Assembly: GCF_001468285.1 (NCBI RefSeq)
Contig: NZ_LNSB01000021.1
Coordinates: forward strand, 1 to 64,000
Length of the DNA: 64,000 nucleotides
Direction: 5' to 3'
Origin: Sphingopyxis sp. HIX
GTDB taxonomy: Bacteria; Pseudomonadota; Alphaproteobacteria; Sphingomonadales; Sphingomonadaceae
This document shows positions 55,151-61,896 of this stretch, in pieces (within the stretch, counting starts at the first letter, position 1; the number at the start of each line of letters is the position of its first letter). A model generated the notes under the pieces. It was not told the origin of the DNA. It ran no database searches and worked only from the letters and a program-made list of their open reading frames with translations. Both the position numbers and the translations under genes were made by a program.

Positions 55151-56638
55151 ATGAGCGAGGGTGCGCTTTCCCCGATCGTCGTCGAGGGCCGCAATTGCTG
55201 GCGGATCGAACGCGCCGACAAGGCGCGGATGATCGTCGACGCCGCGGATTATTACGCGCTGCTCAGGGACCTGATGGCGGGCGCGAAACAGCGCATCCTG
55301 CTCATCGGCTGGGACTTCGACCCGCGCATTCCCTTATGCCCCGACGAAAAGGGGAGGGGCGAGGCGCTCGGCCATTATCTGCTCCGCCTCGCGCACGATA
55401 CGCCCGGTCGCGACATCGACATCCTCCGCTGGAATTTCGGCGGGTTGAAGCAATTCTTCTCGCCGGCGATCGTGACGATGATCGCGCGCTGGAAACTGAC
55501 CCGCGCGATCAGCTTCCGCATGGACAGCGCGCATCCGCTGGGGTGCAGCCATCACCAGAAGGTCGCGGTGTTCGACGATCATCTCGCGGTGTGTGGCGGC
55601 ATCGACGTCAGCTCGCGGCGCTGGGACACGCGCGACCACCCTGACGGCGACGGCCACCGCACCGACCCCGACGGCAAATCCTATATGCCTTGGCACGATT
55701 CGACGATGATCCTCGCCGGCCCCGTCGGCAATGCGCTCGCCGAACTCGGCAACGAGCGCTGGCAGCGCGCGACCAAGAAGCCGCTGCGCGAGATTGAGGG
55801 CGATGGCGAGAATTGGCCCGACGACCTTGAGCCCGACTTCTTCGGCGTCGACGTCGCCATCTCGCGCACCCGCGCCGAATATGACGGTTATGAGGAAATT
55901 CGCGAGATCGAGCAGCTCTATCTCGACATGATCGCGGCCGCCAAGCGCTTCATCTATTTCGAGAATCAATATTTCACGAGCGCCAGGATCGCCGCCGCGA
56001 TCGCCGAGCGGCTGAACGAGGACGACGCCCCCGAATTCGTTATTGTCATGCCCAAGACCGCCGACGGCTGGCTCGAGCAGATGGCGATGGACGCCGCGCG
56101 CGTGCAGCTGGTGCGCGAGATCGCCAAGGCGAAGCACGGCGATCGCCTCCGCGTCTATGTCCCGCACACCGCGGGCGGCGAGCCCATCTACGTCCACGCC
56201 AAGACCGCGATCGTCGACGACCGCATGATCCGCGTCGGATCGGCGAACATGAACAACCGTTCGATGGGGCTCGACAGCGAATGCGACGTCACGATCGACG
56301 CGGCCTTGTCGGCGAACACCGGGGTCGAGCCGACGATCCGGCGCCTTCGCGAATCGCTGATCGCCGAGCATCTCGGCGTCGAACCGGTGATGGTCGGCCG
56401 CGGGTTCGAAGCGTCGGGGTCGCTGATCGACACGATCGAGGGCCTGCGCAGCGGCGAGGGGCGCTCGCTCGAACTGCTCGACCTCGTCAAGCCGGGGCCG
56501 TTCGACGAATATATCGCCGAGCACGAACTGCTCGACCCCGAAAGCCCCGACGCGATGTTCGACGCGATCCCCGAGCGCGGGATGCGCAAGAACTGGCACA
56601 AGGGTAGGGCGTGGATACGGCGCATCCGTGGACGCTGA
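55151..56638 (+). CDS. Phospholipase D-superfamily protein
   Basis: 495 residues with two HKD motifs: HHQKVAVFDD (H135, K137, D142) and, near residue 345, HAKTAIVDDRMIRVGSANMNNRS. This pattern fits phosphatidyl-transferring PLD enzymes (phospholipase D or cardiolipin-synthase relatives). There is no N-terminal TM pair or signal peptide. The open frame extends upstream to 54989, but ATG 55151 starts the recognisable sequence. The TIR gene follows 64 bp downstream. Confidence 0.88.
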   Translation: MSEGALSPIVVEGRNCWRIERADKARMIVDAADYYALLRDLMAGAKQRILLIGWDFDPRIPLCPDEKGRGEALGHYLLRLAHDTPGRDIDILRWNFGGLKQFFSPAIVTMIARWKLTRAISFRMDSAHPLGCSHHQKVAVFDDHLAVCGGIDVSSRRWDTRDHPDGDGHRTDPDGKSYMPWHDSTMILAGPVGNALAELGNERWQRATKKPLREIEGDGENWPDDLEPDFFGVDVAISRTRAEYDGYEEIREIEQLYLDMIAAAKRFIYFENQYFTSARIAAAIAERLNEDDAPEFVIVMPKTADGWLEQMAMDAARVQLVREIAKAKHGDRLRVYVPHTAGGEPIYVHAKTAIVDDRMIRVGSANMNNRSMGLDSECDVTIDAALSANTGVEPTIRRLRESLIAEHLGVEPVMVGRGFEASGSLIDTIEGLRSGEGRSLELLDLVKPGPFDEYIAEHELLDPESPDAMFDAIPERGMRKNWHKGRAWIRRIRGR

Positions 56639-56702
56639 TTGGCATTTCGCCTGTGACCATAGGCACTTGCGGTGACGCCGCGCCGCCATATGATGACCGG
56701 CG

Positions 56703-57725
56703 ATGAGCGATGCCCAAACCACGCCCGACCCGGCAAGGCGGCTTTCCGCCTTCATCAGCCACCACAGCTCGCAGGTCGCGGTCGCGCGCCGACTGAAGAC
56801 GCTGCTGAAGGAGCGCGGCATCGACGGCTGGCTGGCGCCCGACGACATCGCGGCGGGCACGGCCTTCGACCAGGCGATCCTCGACCAGATCGCAAGGTCG
56901 GACGCCATCGTCCTGCTCTTCTGCGCGCAATCGGACCAGTCGCGCCATGTGAAGCGCGAATTGATGCTCGGCGAGGACGGCAGCAAGCAGATCTTGCCCG
57001 TGCGGCTGGAGGATGTCCCGGCGCAGGGGCTCGCCTATTGGCTCAAGGATTATCAGTGGATCGACTGGTTCGCCGGCGAGGAGCAGGCGGTCGAGCGCAT
57101 CGTCGCGGCGATGACCGGCGCGGTGGCTTCGGCCCCTGCAGCGCCGCCATCCCGCCCGCCGGTCGCGGTCAAGCCGTGGCTGCGCCGCCCGCTGACGCTC
57201 GGGGTCGGCGGGCTCGCACTCGCCGGCCTGTTCGCGGGCGGGCTCTGGTGGACGGGCGGGACGTCCGGCGGCGGTGGCGACCCGAGCGCCGCGGTCGCCG
57301 ACAATCCGATCGAACCCGGCATCTGGACGAGCAAGCGCGAGGTCGTGAAGATCCTCTTTCCCGAGGAAATCGCCCCCGAATATGAGGCGCAGTTCAAGCA
57401 GCTCATGGAAACCGACCCCGATCCCGAGGATTGCATCGGCGAAAAGGTCGCGGCGAAACCCGATGTCGAGCTGTTCGATCCGGGCAAGCAGTCGGCGTGC
57501 ACCATCGGCTCTTTCAAGATGAACGGCGGGCGGATCAGCGGCTATCTCAACTGCAAGATCGCGGGCGACCCCAACGGCAACCTCCAGGTCACGGTGCGGG
57601 GCACCTATACGCGCACCAGCATGGAGTTCGACAATGTCGTCACCATGCAGACCAGCCAGGGCATGGTCCGCTTCCGCAGCCACGAAACATCGAAATGGGT
57701 CCGCGGGCCGTCCTGTATGGCCTGA
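56703..57725 (+). CDS. TIR domain - transmembrane - DUF3617-like fusion protein
   Basis: 340 residues in three parts. Residues ~12-138 are a bacterial TIR domain: RRLSAFISHHSSQVAVARRL, GWLAPDDIAAGTAFDQAI, SDAIVLLFCAQSDQS and HVKRELMLG, where E86 sits where TIR NADases carry their catalytic Glu. A Pro-rich linker and K157..RR162 precede one TM helix (~164-184), predicting TIR inside, C terminus outside. Residues ~204-340 (PGIWTSKREV; Cys 244, 266, 284, 338) resemble periplasmic DUF3617. Function unknown: an envelope sensor with NAD-cleaving output is a hypothesis. Confidence 0.82.
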   Translation: MSDAQTTPDPARRLSAFISHHSSQVAVARRLKTLLKERGIDGWLAPDDIAAGTAFDQAILDQIARSDAIVLLFCAQSDQSRHVKRELMLGEDGSKQILPVRLEDVPAQGLAYWLKDYQWIDWFAGEEQAVERIVAAMTGAVASAPAAPPSRPPVAVKPWLRRPLTLGVGGLALAGLFAGGLWWTGGTSGGGGDPSAAVADNPIEPGIWTSKREVVKILFPEEIAPEYEAQFKQLMETDPDPEDCIGEKVAAKPDVELFDPGKQSACTIGSFKMNGGRISGYLNCKIAGDPNGNLQVTVRGTYTRTSMEFDNVVTMQTSQGMVRFRSHETSKWVRGPSCMA

Positions 57726-58577
57726 TCAGTCCGCCAGCGACAGGATATGCCGCGCCTGCTTGAGGTGCGGCGCGTCGACCATCTTGCCGTCGACCTGCAG
57801 CACGCCGACGTCGGGGTTCGCCGCAAAGGCATCGACGATCGCCTGCGCCCGCGCAACTTCCTCGGCGGCGGGCGTGAAGGCGGCGTTGATCGGGCCGACC
57901 TGCGACGGGTGGATCGCCATCATGCCCGTGAAGCCGTCGCGCCGCGCGCGCGCCGCATAGGCGGCGAGCCCGGCCTCGTCCTTGATCGCCGGGAAGACCG
58001 TATCGACGGCGGCGGTGCCGGCAGCGTGCGCGGCAAAGAGCGTCATCGCGCGCGCGACCTCATAGGGCGAGGTGTAGCCACCGTCGGCCTCGCGGCTGGT
58101 CGTCGCGCCGATCGCCGCGGGCAGGTCCTCGGCGCCCCAGGTCAGCCCGAGCAGCCGGTCCTTCACTTCGCGGTAGCTGCCGAGCGTGAAGATCGCTGCG
58201 GGGGTCTCGGTCGCGATCGGCAGGATCGCGGGGAGCGAGGCGTCTTCGGCGGATTCGCTGCGCAGGATGGTGTCGAGTTGCAGGATGCTCGGCGCGCCTT
58301 CGGCCTTGGGCAGCATGATCGCATCGGGCCGCGCGCCGATAATCGCGGCGACGTCGGCGGCGGTCAGATGCCCGTCGAGCGGGTTCACGCGCACCAGCGT
58401 GATCACCTCGCGCGAGCCCGCCAGATAGTCGGCGATCGCGTGGCGCGCGGCGTCCTTGTTCGCGAGGCTGACCGAATCCTCGAGGTCGAGGATGATCGCA
58501 TCGGCGCCCGACGCGGCGGCCTTGGCGAAGCGCTCGGGGCGGTCGCCGGGGACGAAGAGGAGCGAGCGTAATCTCAT
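57726..58577 (-). CDS. HpcH/HpaI aldolase / citrate lyase beta-like (CitE family)
   Basis: 283 residues, TIM barrel. SLLFVPGDRPERFAKAAASGADAIILDLEDSV at the start, VRVNPLDG, IMLPKAEG, ILPIATETPAAIF and GAEDLPAAIG are CitE/malyl-CoA lyase family features binding Mg2+ and acyl-CoA. Stand-alone members cleave or form (cit)ramalyl-/malyl-CoA or act as thioesterases; which applies here is unknown. It is the last gene of the carboxylase operon, 85 bp after maoC. The ATG at 58577 is chosen over a longer frame that is repeat DNA. Confidence 0.87.
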   Translation of the reverse strand: MRLRSLLFVPGDRPERFAKAAASGADAIILDLEDSVSLANKDAARHAIADYLAGSREVITLVRVNPLDGHLTAADVAAIIGARPDAIMLPKAEGAPSILQLDTILRSESAEDASLPAILPIATETPAAIFTLGSYREVKDRLLGLTWGAEDLPAAIGATTSREADGGYTSPYEVARAMTLFAAHAAGTAAVDTVFPAIKDEAGLAAYAARARRDGFTGMMAIHPSQVGPINAAFTPAAEEVARAQAIVDAFAANPDVGVLQVDGKMVDAPHLKQARHILSLAD

Positions 58578-58591
58578 AGTTTTTCCATAGT

Positions 58592-58646
58592 CCTGAGCCT
58601 GTCGAAGCGCGCTTATCGGCCTGAAGCCATGCTTCGACAAGCACGG
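58592..58646. repeat. Inverted repeat, GAGCCTGTCGAAGC type
   Basis: Arms CCTGAGCCTGTCGAAGC (58592-58608) and GCTTCGACAAGCACGG (58631-58646) enclose a 22-bp loop between the maoC and citE-like genes. This is the short intergenic repeat style common in sphingomonads. It may form an RNA hairpin inside the operon transcript and change relative expression of the last gene. Confidence 0.65.
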
Positions 58647-58662
58647 GGCTATACGAAAATGG

Positions 58663-59115
58663 TCAGGCGGTGCTTTTCTTCAGCAGCGCCGATCGCTCGC
58701 ACTGGCACACCGTCTCGCCGCGCTGGTTGATCGCCTTGTGCAGGAAGGTCACGATCCCCGCATTCGGCCGCGACTTGCTCTCCTTGAGCCCCACCACCTC
58801 GCTCGTCGCATAGAGCGTGTCGCCGATGAACACCGGCTTGGGCATCACCAGCTTGTCATACCCCAGGTTCGCGACCAGCGTCCCCAGCGTCGTATCGCCG
58901 ACCGACAGCCCGATCATCAGGCTGAAGGTGAAGGTGCCGTTGACCAGGATCTGGCCGAATTCCGACGCCTTCGCCGCCTCGATGTCGAGGTGCAAGGGCT
59001 GCGGATTGTGCGTCATCGTCGTGAAGAGCAGATTGTCGGTCTCGGTCACCGTGCGGCGGATGTCGTGAGTCAGCGTGTCGCCGACCGCCCATTCGTCGAA
59101 ATATTTGCCGGCCAT
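58663..59115 (-). CDS. MaoC-like acyl-CoA dehydratase
   Basis: 150 residues, hot-dog fold. The hydratase-type motif is [18 protein letters not shown] with catalytic Asp and His, followed by [17 protein letters not shown] and the second conserved part [13 protein letters not shown]. It would hydrate or dehydrate an enoyl-CoA intermediate. The ATG overlaps the stop of the biotin-carboxylase gene (TGATG), so it belongs to that operon. Confidence 0.89.
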   Translation of the reverse strand: MAGKYFDEWAVGDTLTHDIRRTVTETDNLLFTTMTHNPQPLHLDIEAAKASEFGQILVNGTFTFSLMIGLSVGDTTLGTLVANLGYDKLVMPKPVFIGDTLYATSEVVGLKESKSRPNAGIVTFLHKAINQRGETVCQCERSALLKKSTA

Positions 59116-60956
59116 CAGCCCTCTTCCTTCTCGATCCGCACCAGCAACGCCTCGACCTGTACCTGTCCGCCGGCGACCGCGTTGAGTTCGGCGACGACCC
59201 CGTCGAAGGGCGCGGTCAGGCTGTGCTCCATCTTCATCGCCTCGAGCGTCAGCAATTTCTGGCCTTTGGTCACCTTGTCGCCCGCTGCGACGTCGACCGC
59301 GATGACCTTGCCCGGCATCGGCGACAGGATCGCGCCATCGCCCGCCGCGCCGCCGGTGCTTCCCGCGGCGCGCCATGGGGCGAGCTGCCACACCGACCCG
59401 CTCTCGGCGACGAGCATCGCGGGCGCCGGGTCCTCGGCGCCGGGGCCATGGAGCGCCACCTCGACGCGCTTGCCGTCGAGCAGGAAGGGCGCGCTACGCA
59501 CGTCGGGCGCATTGAGGCGGAAGCCTGCCTGGAGCGACCGCGGCGTCATCGCCATCGCGGCGTTGGTCAGCGCCTGCGCCGACGGTTCGGGCTCGGCGGT
59601 CATGCTGTCGCCGTCGCGGCCGATCAGCCCGGTATCGACGCTGCCGGCGACGAAATCGGGGTGGTCGAGCGCGTTGATAAGGAATGCCGAATTACTCTTC
59701 ACCGGCCAGATCGCGCTGTCCTCGAGCATCTCGGACAGCAATTCGCGCGCCTCCTCACGGTCCTCGCCCCAGGCGATCACCTTGGCGATCATCGGGTCAT
59801 AGAAGGGCGAGACTTCGGCACCCTCATAGACGCCGGTATCGACGCGCCCGCTATGCTCGGGGAGCTGGAACAGCTCGAGCGTGCCGATCGAGGGCAGGAA
59901 ACCCTTGGCGGGATCCTCGGCATAGAGCCGCGCTTCCATCGCCCAGCCGTTGATCGCCAGTTCGTCCTGCGCCAGCGGGATCGGCTCGCCCGACGCGACG
60001 CGCAGCTGCCATTCGACGAGGTCGACCCCGGTAATCTCCTCGGTCACCGGATGCTCGACCTGCAGCCGCGTGTTCATTTCCATGAACCAGATGCGGTCGG
60101 CGCGGAGGCCTTCGCTGGCGTCGGCGATAAACTCGATCGTCCCTGCGCCGACATAATCGACCGCCTTCGCGGCGCGCACCGCGGCGGCGCAGAGTTCGGC
60201 GCGCGTCGCTTCGTCCATGCCGGGGGCAGGGGCCTCCTCGATGACTTTCTGGTGGCGGCGCTGGAGCGAGCAGTCGCGCTCGAACAGATGCACGACATTG
60301 CCGTGCGTGTCGCCGAACACCTGCACCTCGATATGGCGCGGGGTCAGGATATATTTCTCGATCAGCACATGGTCGTTGCCGAACGACGCCGCCGCCTCGC
60401 GCTGGCACGAGGCGAGCGCATCGGCGAAGTCTACGGCGGCATCGACCTTGCGCATCCCCTTGCCGCCGCCGCCCGCAACCGCCTTGATCAGCACGGGGTA
60501 GCCGATCTGTGCGGCCTGCTCGCCGAGGAAGGCGGGGTCCTGGTTCTCGCCCATATAGCCCGGCGTCACCGGCACGCCGGCCGCGGCCATCAGCTTCTTC
60601 GCGGCGTCCTTCAGCCCCATCGCGGTGATCGACGAAGGCTTGGGCCCGACCCAGACGAGCCCCGCATCGGCGACCGCCTGGGCGAACTCGGCATTCTCGG
60701 AGAGAAAACCGTATCCGGGATGGATCGCTTCCGCCCCGGTGGCCTTGGCGGCGGCGATGATCTTCTCGCCGATCAGATAGCTATCGCGCGCCGGGGAAGG
60801 CCCGATATGCACCGCCTCATCGGCCTCGCGCACATGCAGCGCCTTCGCGTCGGCGTCCGAATAGACCGCAATTGTTCGGATACCCATCTCGCGCGCGGTG
60901 CGGATGATACGGCAGGCGATTTCGCCGCGATTGGCGATGAGGAGGGATTGGATCAC
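59115..60956 (-). CDS. liuD: Acyl-CoA carboxylase biotin-carrying alpha subunit (methylcrotonyl-CoA type)
   Basis: 613 residues: biotin carboxylase ([67 protein letters not shown]), a linker, and a C-terminal biotinyl domain with EAMKM (biotin-Lys near residue 575). With 61897-63495 on the same strand it makes a two-subunit carboxylase; leucine-pathway MCC is most likely, geranyl- or propionyl-CoA carboxylase not excluded. The start is GTG 60956, overlapping the DUF559 stop, with a repeat-derived GGGGAGG as Shine-Dalgarno; the original start seems to survive at 61635. Confidence 0.9.
   Translation of the reverse strand: MIQSLLIANRGEIACRIIRTAREMGIRTIAVYSDADAKALHVREADEAVHIGPSPARDSYLIGEKIIAAAKATGAEAIHPGYGFLSENAEFAQAVADAGLVWVGPKPSSITAMGLKDAAKKLMAAAGVPVTPGYMGENQDPAFLGEQAAQIGYPVLIKAVAGGGGKGMRKVDAAVDFADALASCQREAAASFGNDHVLIEKYILTPRHIEVQVFGDTHGNVVHLFERDCSLQRRHQKVIEEAPAPGMDEATRAELCAAAVRAAKAVDYVGAGTIEFIADASEGLRADRIWFMEMNTRLQVEHPVTEEITGVDLVEWQLRVASGEPIPLAQDELAINGWAMEARLYAEDPAKGFLPSIGTLELFQLPEHSGRVDTGVYEGAEVSPFYDPMIAKVIAWGEDREEARELLSEMLEDSAIWPVKSNSAFLINALDHPDFVAGSVDTGLIGRDGDSMTAEPEPSAQALTNAAMAMTPRSLQAGFRLNAPDVRSAPFLLDGKRVEVALHGPGAEDPAPAMLVAESGSVWQLAPWRAAGSTGGAAGDGAILSPMPGKVIAVDVAAGDKVTKGQKLLTLEAMKMEHSLTAPFDGVVAELNAVAGGQVQVEALLVRIEKEEG
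60926..60955 (-). repeat. Direct duplication of liuD 5' end, active copy
   Basis: 30 bp covering the first ten codons of the current liuD gene (SLLIANR region). It matches 61605-61634 in the same orientation at 28 of 30 positions; the two differences lie next to the start codon. The pair brackets the repeat/DUF559 cassette. Confidence 0.85.
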
Positions 60957-61399
60957 AGCCGATCCTCCCCGGAACGGGGAGGGGGACCATCCGAAGGATG
61001 GTGGAGGGGCACAGGCGGGTTACCTTGCCGTTCGCTGATCTTCATTGCCCGTTCCTTGCACACTTCAACTATTCGCGTCACCGCGCTCTCCAGACCTGTC
61101 ATGATGGCCGTCGCCGGCACACGCAGAGTCGCGACATGCTGCGATTTCAGGAAGTTCGACCGGGCTGCATCCTGTTGTGCCGCCCGTTCGCCTTCATGAG
61201 CTTTGCCATCCACTTCGATGGCCAGGCGTACTGCCGGGCAATAGAAGTCCAATATGTAGACGCCCGCCGGATGCTGACGCCGAAACTTGAAACCGTCCGG
61301 TCTCCCTCTAAGCACGCGCCAGAGCATAAGCTCTGGCAGGCTCATCTCGCTCCGCAACTTGCGCGCACGCTTGAGCGTCTCCTGCGGCCCATTGATCAC
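60953..61399 (-). CDS. DUF559 endonuclease-domain protein
   Basis: 148 residues from GTG 61399. The core is LKRARKLRSEMSLPELMLWRVLRG, then FRRQHPAGVYILDFYCP and RLAIEVDGKAH, a PD-(D/E)XK-like active site related to very-short-patch-repair nucleases. The C terminus ([18 protein letters not shown]) is a translation of the intergenic repeat at 60961-61012. The GTG overlaps the stop of the liuD remnant frame (GTGA), and its own TGA overlaps the liuD GTG (GTGA). Activity of DUF559 proteins is not established; ATG 61345 is an alternative start. Confidence 0.83.
   Translation of the reverse strand: MINGPQETLKRARKLRSEMSLPELMLWRVLRGRPDGFKFRRQHPAGVYILDFYCPAVRLAIEVDGKAHEGERAAQQDAARSNFLKSQHVATLRVPATAIMTGLESAVTRIVEVCKERAMKISERQGNPPVPLHHPSDGPPPRSGEDRL
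60961..61012 (+). repeat. GATCCTCCCC-type palindromic repeat
   Basis: One arm; its hairpin is ATCCGAAGGAT. On the minus strand its CCGGGGAGGATC end lies 7 nt before the liuD GTG and acts as its Shine-Dalgarno. The same bases encode the DUF559 C terminus. Confidence 0.85.
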
Positions 61400-61405
61400 A
61401 AAACC

Positions 61406-61459
61406 GATCCTCCCCGGAACGGGGAGGGGGACCACCCGAAGGGTGGTGGAGGGGCACAT
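61406..61459 (+). repeat. GATCCTCCCC-type palindromic repeat
   Basis: Second arm, same orientation as 60961-61012 and nearly identical, with hairpin ACCCGAAGGGT. On the minus strand its GGGGAGG lies 9 nt before the GTG of the DUF559 gene. Confidence 0.85.
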
Positions 61460-61550
61460 GCGGGTAAGATAGACCTTTGATTTCCGATTTGCGCCTGCCA
61501 AAAATCAGGGACCGTCGTTTCCAGATTCACGCCGCCGCGCATGCCTGCCC

Positions 61551-61602
61551 GTACCCCTCCACCATGCTTCGCATGGTCCCCCTCCCCGTACCGGGGAGGA
61601 TC
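61551..61602 (-). repeat. GATCCTCCCC-type palindromic repeat, inverted copy
   Basis: Third arm, opposite orientation, with hairpin ATGCTTCGCAT, forming an inverted pair with 61406-61459 like the empty pairs at 3577-3709 and 54701-54849. It abuts the remnant of the liuD start. Confidence 0.85.
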
Positions 61603-61604
61603 GT

Positions 61605-61635
61605 CGCGATTGGCGATGAGGAGGGAGTGGGTCAT
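61605..61635 (-). pseudogene. liuD: Remnant of the original liuD 5' end
   Basis: Ten codons, ATG ACC CAC then SLLIANR, before the frame runs into repeat DNA and stops at 61396. An AGGTGG ribosome site overlaps the stop codon of the microprotein gene only 6 nt upstream. This looks like the ancestral, tightly coupled start of liuD, now separated from the gene body by the DUF559 cassette. Confidence 0.72.
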
Positions 61636-61641
61636 TTCCAC

Positions 61642-61878
61642 CTAGTCCGGAAGCTTATCAGCGAACACGACACAACCTTTTCCAGCGGCAGCAATGCGCA
61701 TCAAGTCTTCGGTCGTACGAGCGCTCATTCCACGAATGAATAGCCGGGCTCCTTTTCCAGATGCTGCTGATGCAATTCGCATCAAATCTTCGGTCGTACG
61801 AGCGCTTCCTCTAAGCTCCATGCCACCTCCGGCTGCGGCAATCCGCATTAGATCTTCCGTCGTTCTGGCTTCAAACAT
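61642..61878 (-). CDS. Microprotein of three RTTEDLMRIA repeats
   Basis: 78 residues made of three ~25-residue units: ARTTEDLMRIAAAGGGMELRG, then ARTTEDLMRIASAASGKGARL-FIRG, then ARTTEDLMRIAAAGKGCVVFAD. Each reads as a helix followed by a short strand. A GGGAG ribosome site lies 7 nt before the ATG, 18 bp after the carboxyltransferase gene on the same strand, so it sits inside the operon. Codon use is less GC-rich than its neighbours. I do not know the family; the strict protein-level repetition with drifting DNA indicates selection on the protein. Confidence 0.72.
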   Translation of the reverse strand: MFEARTTEDLMRIAAAGGGMELRGSARTTEDLMRIASAASGKGARLFIRGMSARTTEDLMRIAAAGKGCVVFADKLPD

Positions 61879-61896
61879 GGCTCATCTCCCATAGGA

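Larger units (their letters stand above)
60957..61604 (-). mobile_element. Putative insertion cassette: palindromic repeats plus DUF559 gene
   Basis: About 650 bp bounded by GATCCTCCCCGG (60961-60972) and its inverse CCGGGGAGGATC (61591-61602), containing three repeat arms (60961-61012, 61406-61459, 61551-61602) and the DUF559 gene. It lies exactly between two ~30-bp direct copies of the liuD start, like a transposition footprint with an unusually long target duplication. No transposase is present, so mobility would rest on the nuclease or on factors elsewhere. Inference, not proven. Confidence 0.6.

Noticed and set aside
61396-61641. 81-codon minus-strand frame between the microprotein and the DUF559 gene
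   Set aside because: Only its first ten codons resemble a gene (the liuD start); the rest is translated repeat DNA. Treated as a remnant or leader, not a functional protein.
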